Of a DNA stretch of 34,767 nucleotides, positions 21,692 through 29,497 are shown piece after piece. The DNA comes from Streptomyces flavofungini. GTDB lineage: Bacteria > Actinomycetota > Actinomycetes > Streptomycetales > Streptomycetaceae. Both the position numbers and the translations under genes were made by a program. The notes beneath the pieces were generated by a model. It did no database searches. It had not been told where the DNA came from and was given only the letters and a program-made list of their open reading frames with translations. The stretch spans positions 1 to 34,767 of the forward strand of contig NZ_BMVR01000027.1 of the NCBI RefSeq assembly GCF_014650815.1. Direction: 5' to 3'. How positions within the stretch are numbered: position 1 is the stretch's first letter; each line of letters begins with the position of its first letter.

Positions 21692-22623
21692 GGGATCAGT
21701 TCCTCCATGTCCTGTGTGCTGCCCCGGTACTCCACCGAGGTCCGCGTCATCGTCGTGTAGATCTCCTCCAGGGAGGAGAAGAGCGGAGTCAACTCGTGGA
21801 CTGCCAGGCGGTGTTCGCGGGCCAGCTCACCGATCGCGGCGGGTGCGAGTCCCGCGACCCGCCAACCGCCGCGCGCGTCGAGCCGCACCGTGGCTCCCGC
21901 CCGCTCCAGCAGCCGGCGCATGCGTTCGGCCTCGCCTTCGGCGGTGCGAACGAGCGTGGCGCCCTGCGAGTGGGTCTCGATGAACTCCCGCATGTCGGTG
22001 TCGGCCAGCAGCCGACCCCTGCCGATCACGATCAGACGGTCCGCGGTCAGCTCCATCTCGCTCATCAGGTGGCTGGAGAGGAAGACCGTCCGCCCCTGCG
22101 CGGCAAGGGACTTGAGGAGAGCGCGGATCCAGCGGATGCCCTCGGTGTCAAGGCCGTTCACCGGCTCGTCCAGGATCACCACCTCGGGGTCGCCGAGCAG
22201 GGCGGCCGCGATGCCGAGCCGCTGGCCCATGCCCAGCGAAAGCCCCTTGGCCCGATGGTCCGCCACGTCGCCGAGCCCGACCTGGTCCAGGACGGCGTCC
22301 ACCTGGCGTCGCGGGATCGCGTTGGACCGGGCCAGGCCCAGCAGGTGTCGGCGCACGCTGCGCCCGCCGTGCACGGATTTGGCATCCAGCAGCGAGCCGA
22401 CCTCGCGCAGGGGTGCGGCCAGGCGGTCGTAGCGGCGTCCGTTGACGGTGACCGTGCCCGCGCTGGGGGCGTCCAGGCCGAGGATCATGCGCATGGTGGT
22501 CGACTTGCCCGCGCCGTTGGGGCCGAGGAAGCCGGTCACCAGGCCCGGCCGCACCGTGAAGGTCAGTCGATCGACGGCGGCTTTGCCGCCGTATCGCTTG
22601 GTCAATTCCCGTGCTTCGATCAT
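21688..22623 (-). CDS. ABC exporter ATP-binding subunit
   Basis: A 311-residue ATPase. Walker A GPNGAGKSTTMRMILGL (34-50), Q-loop region, signature LSLGMGQRLGIAAALLGDPE, Walker B VVILDEPVNGLD and switch His in LSSHLM are all intact. The C-terminal 90 residues are the extension seen in drug and bacitracin-type exporters (EEIYTTMTRTSVEYRGS). The ATG at 22623 opens the transporter pair. A palindrome TACTCCC-CT-GGGAGTA lies 60-75 bases upstream, in the 91-base gap after the response-regulator gene, so this unit may be a target of that regulator. Confidence 0.95.
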   Translation of the reverse strand: MIEARELTKRYGGKAAVDRLTFTVRPGLVTGFLGPNGAGKSTTMRMILGLDAPSAGTVTVNGRRYDRLAAPLREVGSLLDAKSVHGGRSVRRHLLGLARSNAIPRRQVDAVLDQVGLGDVADHRAKGLSLGMGQRLGIAAALLGDPEVVILDEPVNGLDTEGIRWIRALLKSLAAQGRTVFLSSHLMSEMELTADRLIVIGRGRLLADTDMREFIETHSQGATLVRTAEGEAERMRRLLERAGATVRLDARGGWRVAGLAPAAIGELAREHRLAVHELTPLFSSLEEIYTTMTRTSVEYRGSTQDMEELIP

Positions 22624-22681
22624 GCGGCCGACGCTACGGACGCCGGGCCTGCCCGGACATCTGCCGCCGGGAGTCGGCTGC

Positions 22682-22697
22682 TACTCCCCTGGGAGTA
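22682..22697. promoter_or_regulatory. TACTCCC-CT-GGGAGTA palindrome upstream of ABC exporter
   Basis: A perfect 7-bp inverted repeat with a 2-base centre, 59-74 bases upstream of the ATPase start. A further GGGAGT half-site lies just upstream (22669-22674), giving three half-sites. It sits between the response regulator and its probable target, so it is a candidate operator for that NarL-type regulator. Confidence 0.5.
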
Positions 22698-22714
22698 CAT
22701 CCCGCCCGAGTGCC

Positions 22715-23380
22715 TCAGCTCTCGCCGGGCCGCACCAGGCCGGTCTCGTACGCGAGCACCACCAGCTGCGCCCGGTCCCGCGCGCCCAGTTTGGCCATGC
22801 TCCGGCTCACATGGGTCTTCGCGGTGAGCGGCGACATGAGCAGGCGCTGCCCGATCTCCCCGTTCGACAGGCCCCGCCCGACCAGGGCCAGCACCTCGCG
22901 CTCCCGGTCGGTCAGCGCCTCAAGGCGCGTGCCTGCCTCGGCCTGCGGCGCCTTGAGGCGCGCGAACTCCTCGATGACGTGCCGTGTCACCGCGGGGGCC
23001 AGCAGCGACTGCCCGGCCGCGACCGTACGGATGGCGTCCCGCAGGTCATCCGGTTCGACGTCCTTGAGCAGGAAGCCCGCAGCCCCGACGCGCAGTGCTT
23101 CGAAGACGTACTCGTCGGCTTCGAAGGTCGTCAGGACGAGGACGCGCACCTCGTCCAGGTCCCGGTCGGCGACAATGCGGTGCGTGGCCTGCAGTCCGTC
23201 GGCCCGGGGCATGCGGATGTCCATGAGCACCACGTCGGGCCGCGTGGTGCGGGTCAACTCGACGGCCTCGACGCCGTCGGCGGCTTCGGCGACCACGACC
23301 AGGTCGTCGGTGAGGTCGAGCAGAGCGCGGAAACCCGCCCTCACGACGGTCTGGTCATCGGCGAGCAGTACCCGGATCAC
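22715..23380 (-). CDS. NarL/LuxR-family response regulator
   Basis: A 221-residue regulator. The receiver domain (1-120) has the acidic pair DD (8-9), phospho-acceptor Asp in PDVVLMDIRMPRADG, conserved Thr in VLVLTTFEADEYVF and Lys in GFLLKDVEPDDL. The LuxR helix-turn-helix (about 150-215) reads LTDREREVLALVGRGLSNGE then IGQRLLMSPLTAKTHVSRSM. Its ATG overlaps the kinase stop (ATGA, 23377-23380). It probably drives the ABC exporter directly downstream. Confidence 0.96.
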   Translation of the reverse strand: MIRVLLADDQTVVRAGFRALLDLTDDLVVVAEAADGVEAVELTRTTRPDVVLMDIRMPRADGLQATHRIVADRDLDEVRVLVLTTFEADEYVFEALRVGAAGFLLKDVEPDDLRDAIRTVAAGQSLLAPAVTRHVIEEFARLKAPQAEAGTRLEALTDREREVLALVGRGLSNGEIGQRLLMSPLTAKTHVSRSMAKLGARDRAQLVVLAYETGLVRPGES

Positions 23381-24558
23381 ACCGCCCCCAGAGGCAGGAC
23401 CGCCCGCACTCGCCAGCCCTCGCCCGGCACGGGCCCCGCCTCGACGCTCCCGCCCACGGACGCGGCCCGCTCCCTCATGCCGATCAGGCCGTAGCCGTTT
23501 GTGATCGCGCCGTCCCCGGGCGGCCCGTCATCGGTCACCTCCACCACCAGGACATCCCCCACCACTGCGACCGATACGGCCGCGTGCTGTGCCCGCGCGT
23601 GCTTGATCACGTTGGTCAGCGCCTCCTGGATGATCCTGTACGCGGCCAACTCCACCACCTGCGGCAGTGCCCGGCCACCCGTGTCCCGGTGCAGTGACAC
23701 CTCCGCCCCCGTCCCCCGCACGCGCTGGGCCAGTTCTCCCAGCTGTTCCAGACGCGGTGCCGGCTCCTTCCCCGCCTCGCCCTGCCCTTCCCGCAGCATC
23801 CCCACGGTCGCGCGCAGCTCGCGCACCGCCTCCTTCCCCGAGGCCCGCACCTGCCGCATCGCCGTCCGCGCCACCTCCGGCCGCTTGTCCAGCGCGTCGA
23901 GCGCGAGCCCGGCCTGCACGGTCATCGCCGACACGGTGTGCGCCACGACGTCGTGCAGTTCCCGCGCGATCCGCACCCGCTCCTGCTGCACCTTGCGCTG
24001 CGCCTCGCGTTCCCGTTCGGACTCGGCGCGGGTCGCGCGATCCGCGTATTCCTGCATCAACTCCCGTCGCCCGCGCACCACTTCACCGAGGAGTAGTGGT
24101 ACGAGCGGCCAGAGCATCTCCAGCAGCGGGGCGCCCTGAGGCTGCGCCACGTCGATGCCCGCCACCACCGACACCACGCCCGAGGCGAGCGCGGCGATGA
24201 CTGCGGCACGCAAGGTCCGCCGCCGGTCGCCGAGCACGGCGAGGGCGTACAGCGCCACCATCACCGGCAGGTTCAGCAGCTCCCCGATGTGCCCGTACAG
24301 CGCCCAGCCCGCGCACGCCACCCCCGTGACCACGCTGACGGCCACCGGCCACCGGCTGCGCACCAGCAGCGCCGCGACAGAGACGCCGAACAGGAGCCAA
24401 GTCAGCCAGTCGGCCTGACGGTAGGAGGGATCGTTGACCGCCGCGTCGGCACCGGTGAACACCGCGACCACCGCCGCCACCACAAGGTCCGCCATGGGCG
24501 GGGACAGGGGCCACACGATGCGACGCGGGGGAGGGGAAGCAGGACTGGGAGGGGGCAC
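23377..24558 (-). CDS. Sensor histidine kinase (HisKA_3 type)
   Basis: A 393-residue kinase: N-terminal membrane domain of about five hydrophobic segments (WLTWLLFGVSVAALLVR; MLWPLVPLLLGEVVRG), a coiled coil (RATRAESEREREAQRKVQQE), the dimerisation/phospho-acceptor helix RIARELHDVVAHTVSAMTVQ with the autophosphorylated His, and an HATPase domain (YRIIQEALTNVIKHARAQHA; DDGPPGD; NGYGLIGMRERAASVGGSVE). This is the NarX/DesK-like class that pairs with NarL-type regulators. Start is taken as GTG 24558; an ATG at 24495 is possible. The extracellular loops are short, so the signal is likely sensed in the membrane. Confidence 0.95.
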   Translation of the reverse strand: MPPPSPASPPPRRIVWPLSPPMADLVVAAVVAVFTGADAAVNDPSYRQADWLTWLLFGVSVAALLVRSRWPVAVSVVTGVACAGWALYGHIGELLNLPVMVALYALAVLGDRRRTLRAAVIAALASGVVSVVAGIDVAQPQGAPLLEMLWPLVPLLLGEVVRGRRELMQEYADRATRAESEREREAQRKVQQERVRIARELHDVVAHTVSAMTVQAGLALDALDKRPEVARTAMRQVRASGKEAVRELRATVGMLREGQGEAGKEPAPRLEQLGELAQRVRGTGAEVSLHRDTGGRALPQVVELAAYRIIQEALTNVIKHARAQHAAVSVAVVGDVLVVEVTDDGPPGDGAITNGYGLIGMRERAASVGGSVEAGPVPGEGWRVRAVLPLGAV

Positions 24559-24659
24559 GTTCCGAACGATAGGCGGCCGATCAGCGCCCCGCGTACGCCA
24601 TCAGGAGTACACCTTCCCGTCCCGTGCCCACGACCGGGCTCGCCCGTCCTATTCTCCTT

Positions 24660-24673
24660 CTACAGCCCTGTAG
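24660..24673. promoter_or_regulatory. CTACA-N4-TGTAG operator upstream of Spo0M
   Basis: CTACAGCCCTGTAG is a perfect palindrome (CTACAG/CTGTAG) 38 bases upstream of the Spo0M ATG. The flanks TT-CTACAG-C-C-TGTAGATG are shared with the site at 32852. The half-site CTACA is like those of BlaI/MecI-type repressors, which makes such a repressor one possible binder. Confidence 0.55.
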
Positions 24674-24711
24674 ATGAGGGTTCCCGACTGATCGTCGATT
24701 GACTGTAAGGA

Positions 24712-25847
24712 ATGAACGCCGCGCTGGCGTTCAAGCGACTGCTCGGATCGCTCGGGGTGGGCGGCCCCTCGGTGGACACGGTCCTCAAGCCCGGCGCCGT
24801 CCGGCCCGGCGGGACGCTGCGCGGGCAGGTGAACCTCCAGGGCGGCAGGGCCGACGTCAACGTCGAGCGCATCACCCTGGAGCTGGTGGCGCGCGTGGAG
24901 CGCGACGGCGGTGAGCGCGAGGGATGTGTGGCCTTCGACCGGTTCATCGTGGGTGGCGGTTTCTGGCTAGGCGAGGGCCAGCGGCACAGCGAGCCGTTCG
25001 CGATCACCCTGCCGTGGGAAACGCCGATCACGGAGTTGTACGGGCAGGGCCTGGGCATCGTCCTGGGCGTGCGCACCGAGCTGGCGGTGGCGGGCGCCAG
25101 GGACAAGGGTGACCTGGACGCGCTGGCCGTCACCCCGCTGCCCGTCCAGGAGGCGATCCTGGAAGCCTTCGGACAGCTCGGCTTCGGCTTCAAGACCGCC
25201 GACCTGGAGCTGGGTCACATCGGCGGCACCGGCCAGCAACTGCCCTTCTACCAGGAGATCGAGCTGGCAGCTTCCCCCGAATACGCGCACGCGATCACCG
25301 AGCTCGAGGTGACCTTCCTCGCCCACCGCGACGAGATGGAGGTCGTCCTGGAGGCCGACAAACGCGGCGGCCTCTTCTCCTCCGGCCACGACGCGGTCAC
25401 CCGCTTCAGGGTCCCCTGCGACGGAGCCGAGCACCAGGACTGGAACACGGTCGTCGACGGCTGGGTGCGCCAGATGGTCGAGTACCGGGCGTCGTACGGG
25501 CACGGAGACGAGTACGGGCACGACTTCCATGGCCACGGCCATGACGGCCACGGGCACGGGCATGGTTCCGGCAGTCACGGGCACGGCGGGCACCACCGTT
25601 CGGGGCCGGGCGTGGGCACCGCTGTGGCCGCGGGCGCGGCCGGGCTCGCCGTCGCCCAGCTCCGTGCCGAGGGCCACGAGATCCGCGCCGAGGACATCGC
25701 CCGGCTCTCCCCGCTCAAGCACCGCAACCTGAACCCGCTCGGGCGCTACAGCTTCCGTGCCCCCACCCCGGCCGGTGGCACGCTGCGGCCCCCGCGCGAT
25801 CCGACGCGCCCGACCTGGACGAGGGCGACGATGGTAGCGAGGAGTAA
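24712..25847 (+). CDS. Spo0M (SpoOM) family sporulation-control protein, C-terminus frameshifted
   Basis: Arrestin-like Spo0M protein, two beta-sandwich halves: AFKRLLGSLGVGGPSVDTVL, then LRGQVNLQGGRADVNVERIT, and in the second half QEAILEAFGQLGFGFKTADL, LPFYQEIELAASPEYAHAIT and VVLEADKRGGLF. Unusual is a His/Gly tract (residues 262-295, 12 His). The as-given frame runs to 26052, antisense to the next gene. If one base is missing near 25801, the frame becomes DAPDLDEGDDGSEE and stops at 25847, the acidic tail usual in Streptomyces, giving about 378 residues. I therefore end the gene at 25847. Start ATG 24712 has AAGGA immediately before it. Spo0M in bacilli controls entry into sporulation; its action in Streptomyces is less clear. 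Confidence 0.85.
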
Positions 25848-25874
25848 GCAACACGACGGTGATCAGGGCGCGGG

Positions 25875-26474
25875 TCACTTTTCCGCCTTCGGGGCGGTGT
25901 CGGGGGCCCAGAGGAAGGAGAAGCGCTCCATGACGTTGCTGCGCTCAGTGTTGTGGAAGGCTGCGATCCGCCAGGTGTCGTCGGTGTCGCGGACCAGGGT
26001 GAAGGTCGTCACCTTCGAGAGTTCGTCCGCGCCGGGCTTGTCACCGGTGTAGTCGGCGCCGCGGCTGGTGAGGACGGCGACGTCCTTGGTCAGGAAGCGC
26101 ATGTCGAGGTACCTGGCGGCGAGCTTGCTGTCCTTGAGGAAGCCCTTGAAGAGCGCGCGGTGGCTCGCGGTGATGTCGGCGCGGCCCTCGTAGTGGCTGC
26201 CCATGTAGGTGGTGTACGTGCCGTTCTCGGTGAACTGGCGGCCGTACGCCTCCGCGTCGCCGCGCTCCCAGGCGTCGGCGAGGGCGTCGAGGGTGGCGCA
26301 GACGGCCTTGCCGTCGCGGCGGTCGACGTCGGCCGGGATCACGTCGCCGCAGTTTTCGGCGCCGGTGCGCTGCACGTCGGAGGTGGCGTCGAGATAGAGA
26401 TACGTGCCGGTCGCGCAGAGGGTGAGGACGAGCGTGGAGACGAGGGCGGCGCGCTTGACGAGCTTTCGGTTCAT
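25875..26474 (-). CDS. Secreted or lipid-anchored SgcJ/SnoaL-like protein
   Basis: A 199-residue protein with an N-terminal signal or anchor helix (KLVKRAALVSTLVLTLCATG, residues 4-23) and a cone-shaped SnoaL/NTF2-like domain: ALADAWERGDAEAYGRQFTE, GTYTTYMGSHYEGRADITA, and the last strand TTFTLVRDTDDTWRIAAFHN. This is the SgcJ/EcaC family, found in some biosynthetic clusters but mostly of unknown use. The Cys of TLCATG has no clear lipobox, so simple membrane anchoring or secretion is more likely. ATG 26474 has GGAGAG upstream. Its start region overlaps the start of the divergent MarR-like frame. Confidence 0.85.
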   Translation of the reverse strand: MNRKLVKRAALVSTLVLTLCATGTYLYLDATSDVQRTGAENCGDVIPADVDRRDGKAVCATLDALADAWERGDAEAYGRQFTENGTYTTYMGSHYEGRADITASHRALFKGFLKDSKLAARYLDMRFLTKDVAVLTSRGADYTGDKPGADELSKVTTFTLVRDTDDTWRIAAFHNTERSNVMERFSFLWAPDTAPKAEK

Positions 26475-26493
26475 GGTGAGGACTCTCCGTTCG

Positions 26494-27045
26494 GTGGTGG
26501 CGGACCGGTGGCGACAGGGCCTCCACGCGTCCGAGTGGTACGCGCTCAGTCGCATCAGGCTGGCGGGCGGGCTCACTTCGGGTGAACTCTCGGCCGGTAC
26601 GGGCCTCACAACTGGCGCGACGACCCGCCTGATCGACTGCCTTGAGCGTGCGGGACACGTGCGCCGCACCACGGACCCCGCCGACCGGCCCAAGGTCCTG
26701 GTGGAGGCGATCCTCGACGCGCTGGGAGAGGTCGAGGCAGCCGTGGCGGCGGCGCGCCCCCCCCGCATCGGGGAGGTGCTCGCCGACTGCACCCCGGAGC
26801 AACAGGACCTGCTGTTCGACTACTTCGCCCGCTCCGCTCCGGCGTTCCTATCCGCGACGGAGGAGATCAGGACGGCGACACGGGAGCACAGAGAAGCTGA
26901 CCTGCCCAGCCGGTCCGGCGGTGCGACGGACCGGCTTCCCGACGGCGTCTTCACGGCGCACCACAGTTCTCAAGCGAGACCGGAGGGCTCGTACCCCAGG
27001 CGGCCGTCTTCGGGGTCGCGGCGGTGCCGCAGGCCGCCGTGGTGA
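26494..27045 (+). CDS. MarR-like transcription regulator, N-terminally short
   Basis: A winged-helix MarR core is clear: LHASEWYALSRIRLAGG, TSGELSAGTGLTTGATTRLI, DCLERAGHVRRTTDPADRPK, and the dimer helix LADCTPEQQDLLFDYFARSA. The usual long first helix (about 30 residues) is missing or replaced. Start is uncertain: GTG 26494 or 26497 follow GAGGACT, while ATG 26473 has no ribosome site and overlaps the ATG of the divergent SgcJ-like gene. The last 50 residues, rich in Arg and Ser, have no family resemblance and may result from a lost stop. The divergent SgcJ-like gene is its natural target. The gene may be partly decayed. Confidence 0.6.
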   Translation: MVADRWRQGLHASEWYALSRIRLAGGLTSGELSAGTGLTTGATTRLIDCLERAGHVRRTTDPADRPKVLVEAILDALGEVEAAVAAARPPRIGEVLADCTPEQQDLLFDYFARSAPAFLSATEEIRTATREHREADLPSRSGGATDRLPDGVFTAHHSSQARPEGSYPRRPSSGSRRCRRPPW

Positions 27046-27103
27046 GACACAGCGCCCCGGCTGGCATGGTGGCCGCGGCTCGTTCCTGGCGCATCAGAAC
27101 TCC

Positions 27104-29212
27104 TCACTCGGGCTTGTTGCCGACGGGGCCGCCGATCTCGTACGGCGTGGTGACGTTGTCGTATGCGAGGTGCATGACCATGCCGAGCTTGCTGTGCCAG
27201 AAGTTGTGGCAGTGGTCCATCCAGATGCCGGGGTTGTCGGCCTTGAAGGCGACCTGGACCTCCTCGCCCGGCCGGACGAGCACGGTGTCCTGCCAGATCG
27301 GGCTGCCGGAGGCGCGCTTGCCGTTCTTGCTCAGCACCAGCATGTGGTGGCCGTGCAGATGCATCGGATGGTCCTCGCTCCCGCGGTTGATGAAGGTGGT
27401 GCGAGCCAGGTCGCCCTCCTTGATCATCAGCATCGGGGTGTCCGGGAAGACATGGCCGTTGATGGTCTGCTTCAGCCCGAAGCTGCCGTCGTAGAAGCCC
27501 AGCCACTCGTCGAAGACAAGCCGGTAGTCGCGGTCGAAGTCGCTGTCCGGGCCGAATTCCGTCCTCTTCGGGCTGCCGTAGCTGTACGGATCGAATTCGG
27601 GGCCGCCCACATCCGCCTTCAACTTCCCCTTGCCGTCCGGCGAGTACACGATGCCCGCGTCCGGCGCGCTGCCGTCGGTCACCCGCACCGGCCCGTCGGG
27701 CATGGTGAACTCGACGTCCATCCGGTTGCCGCCGCCGAGCACCAGCTTCTTGCCCTTGAGCGCGGTCGGCTTGTTCACGTCCGTGCCGTCCAGGGCGGTG
27801 ACCTTGTACGGGACGCCGTCGACGGTGAACTCGCGGGTGCCGCCACTGGTGTTGGTGAGCCGTATCCGCACCTTCTCGCCCGGCTCGGCGCGGCGCCGCT
27901 CCAGCTCGTCCAAGGCGCCGATCGCGGGCACCGTGCCCTTGTCGGTCTGCCAGTCGTGGGCGAGGACGCTGACGTCCTTGTCCACCGGTCGGGTCTGCTT
28001 CTTCGGCTCGATGATCAGGGCGCCGAAGAGTCCGCGGTCGACCTGCTCGGAGGCCGCCTGGTGGGAGTGGTACCAGCGGGTGCCGGACTCCTCCACGCGG
28101 AAGCGGTAGGTGAAGGACTTGCCGGGCAGCACCGCGTCCTGGGTGGCGCCGGCCACGCCGTCCTCGCCGTTGGGGACGTCGACGCCGTGCCAGTGGATGG
28201 TGACGGGGGTCTTGCCGGGCAGCTCGTTGCGCAGCTTGATCTCGACCAGGTCGCCCTCGGTGACCCGCAGTCGGGGCCCGGGGACCTGGCCGTTGTACGT
28301 CCAGGCGTCGACCGTCCTGCCGGAGGTCAGCTTCACCTTCTTGGCCTGCGCGGTGAGGGAGAAGCGCCGGTCGGGCGTCCCACTTGTGGGACCGCGCAGT
28401 GTGTCGACGGAGACCTCGTCGGCGCCGCCGGACCCGGGGGGCACGTGGTGGCCGCCGGCCATGTCGTGGTGCTGCCCGGCGGCACCGCCGCCCCAGTCGG
28501 CCTCGCCCTTCATCATCGAGAAGGTGTGCGGAAGTCGGCTGTCGGCGATCCCGTGGTTGACCAGTCCCACCATGGTGCCGAGCACCACCACGGCCGTACC
28601 CAGCCGGACCGCCAGTGACCGTCGCCGGGGGAACTCACGGCCGGTGAGCAGGCGTTGCCGCCGCGCGTTGGCGCGCCAGACCAGTAGCCCGGCGACTGCG
28701 GCGGTGATCAACCCGTACACGCCGAGGCTGATCCAGAACGACCGGTCCGGCGGCAGGAACATCTGCGCGAAGCAGCCGAGGCCGCCGAAGGCCGCGAGCC
28801 GGGGCGGCACGACATGGCGCGGGGACCGGGCGCGCGACTGCTCCTCCAGCGGCACCGGCGCAGCCGGGTCGGGCAGCCGCATCCGGGCGGCGGAGGCCAG
28901 CCACGGCACTGTCCAGACGACGGTGGCGATCACGGCTGGGAGCAGCATGACGAAGGTGGTGAACAGCCGCCGGTCGGCGACGAACACCCACCCATGGCGG
29001 GCAAGCAGCCCGTACACGACGAGCCGGGCCGCGGTGAGCAGCAGGGCGACGGTCACCAGCACCAGCGCGATACGGGACATCCGCCGCATGCGGCCGACAG
29101 TCCGGCGGCCCGGCTGCAGGCCCGTCGTGACGGCGGCGATCAGCCAGGCGGGGAGCAGGAAGATGCCCAGCCCGAGCTCGAGTCCGGATGCGGCGACGTA
29201 CACGGCCGTCAC
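27104..29212 (-). CDS. Membrane-anchored multicopper oxidase
   Basis: A 702-residue protein. The first 225 residues hold five hydrophobic segments (LVLVTVALLLTAARLVVYGL; FTTFVMLLPAVIATVVW; WISLGVYGLITAAVAGLLVW), followed by a linker with His/Met (KGEADWGGGAAGQHHDMAGG). The oxidase part carries the four copper motifs HWHG (340-343), YHSH (381-384), HPMHLHGHH (615-623) and HCHNFWHSKLGM (667-678), so types 1, 2 and 3 copper sites are complete. Multicopper oxidases oxidise Cu(I), Fe(II) or phenols with O2; which one here is unknown. GTG 29212 overlaps the small ORF stop (GTGA). An N-terminal membrane domain of five spans is unusual for laccases. Confidence 0.92.
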   Translation of the reverse strand: MTAVYVAASGLELGLGIFLLPAWLIAAVTTGLQPGRRTVGRMRRMSRIALVLVTVALLLTAARLVVYGLLARHGWVFVADRRLFTTFVMLLPAVIATVVWTVPWLASAARMRLPDPAAPVPLEEQSRARSPRHVVPPRLAAFGGLGCFAQMFLPPDRSFWISLGVYGLITAAVAGLLVWRANARRQRLLTGREFPRRRSLAVRLGTAVVVLGTMVGLVNHGIADSRLPHTFSMMKGEADWGGGAAGQHHDMAGGHHVPPGSGGADEVSVDTLRGPTSGTPDRRFSLTAQAKKVKLTSGRTVDAWTYNGQVPGPRLRVTEGDLVEIKLRNELPGKTPVTIHWHGVDVPNGEDGVAGATQDAVLPGKSFTYRFRVEESGTRWYHSHQAASEQVDRGLFGALIIEPKKQTRPVDKDVSVLAHDWQTDKGTVPAIGALDELERRRAEPGEKVRIRLTNTSGGTREFTVDGVPYKVTALDGTDVNKPTALKGKKLVLGGGNRMDVEFTMPDGPVRVTDGSAPDAGIVYSPDGKGKLKADVGGPEFDPYSYGSPKRTEFGPDSDFDRDYRLVFDEWLGFYDGSFGLKQTINGHVFPDTPMLMIKEGDLARTTFINRGSEDHPMHLHGHHMLVLSKNGKRASGSPIWQDTVLVRPGEEVQVAFKADNPGIWMDHCHNFWHSKLGMVMHLAYDNVTTPYEIGGPVGNKPE

Positions 29213-29355
29213 CCCCGGCCCTGCGACCGGAGGGCTGCGGCCGTCGGCGGCTGTGGTGGGCGTCTGCGCGGCCGGCGGAGGTCGCGGGCGATCTGGTCGC
29301 CGAGGACCCGGAGGCGGCGGCGCCCTGCTGTGGTGGATTCGGTGATCTCAGGCAT
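29209..29355 (-). CDS. Arg-rich 48-residue ORF coupled to the multicopper oxidase
   Basis: A 48-codon frame from ATG 29355: ESTTAGRRRLRVLGDQIARD then a Pro/Arg tail (LRRPRRRPPQPPTAAAL). Its stop overlaps the oxidase start (GTGA at 29209-29212), a typical coupled junction. There is no clear ribosome site. It could be a short leader peptide gene or the chance extension of the leader. No family is recognised. Confidence 0.4.
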   Translation of the reverse strand: MPEITESTTAGRRRLRVLGDQIARDLRRPRRRPPQPPTAAALRSQGRG

Positions 29356-29424
29356 GCCGTCAGCGTGGCGATCACCGCACCGGCCGGGCATCCGCCGATC
29401 CTCGCTCTCTTCCTCGGCGGAAAG

Positions 29425-29452
29425 TTGCAGGCCGGGCAATGCTGCGTACAAC
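29425..29452 (+). promoter_or_regulatory. Possible promoter for the second kinase gene
   Basis: TTGCAG (29425-29430), 16 bases, then TACAAC (29447-29452). This would place the start point about 40 bases upstream of the kinase ATG. Moderate match to a housekeeping promoter; there is no clear ribosome site before ATG 29498. Confidence 0.3.
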
Positions 29453-29497
29453 TATCGATCGACGCCTGCCCTCCCGCACCGCGGCTAGCCTGCAGCC

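Noticed and set aside
24556..24568. CGTTCCGAACG as an operator at the kinase start
   Set aside because: It is short and not perfectly palindromic at its centre; chance is enough in this base composition.
25848..26052. Spo0M continuing to 26052
   Set aside because: The extension is antisense to the SgcJ-like gene and unlike the family tail; a one-base slip explains it.
26404..26472. MarR start at 26404
   Set aside because: The added residues are antisense to the signal-peptide region of the SgcJ-like gene and have no ribosome site.
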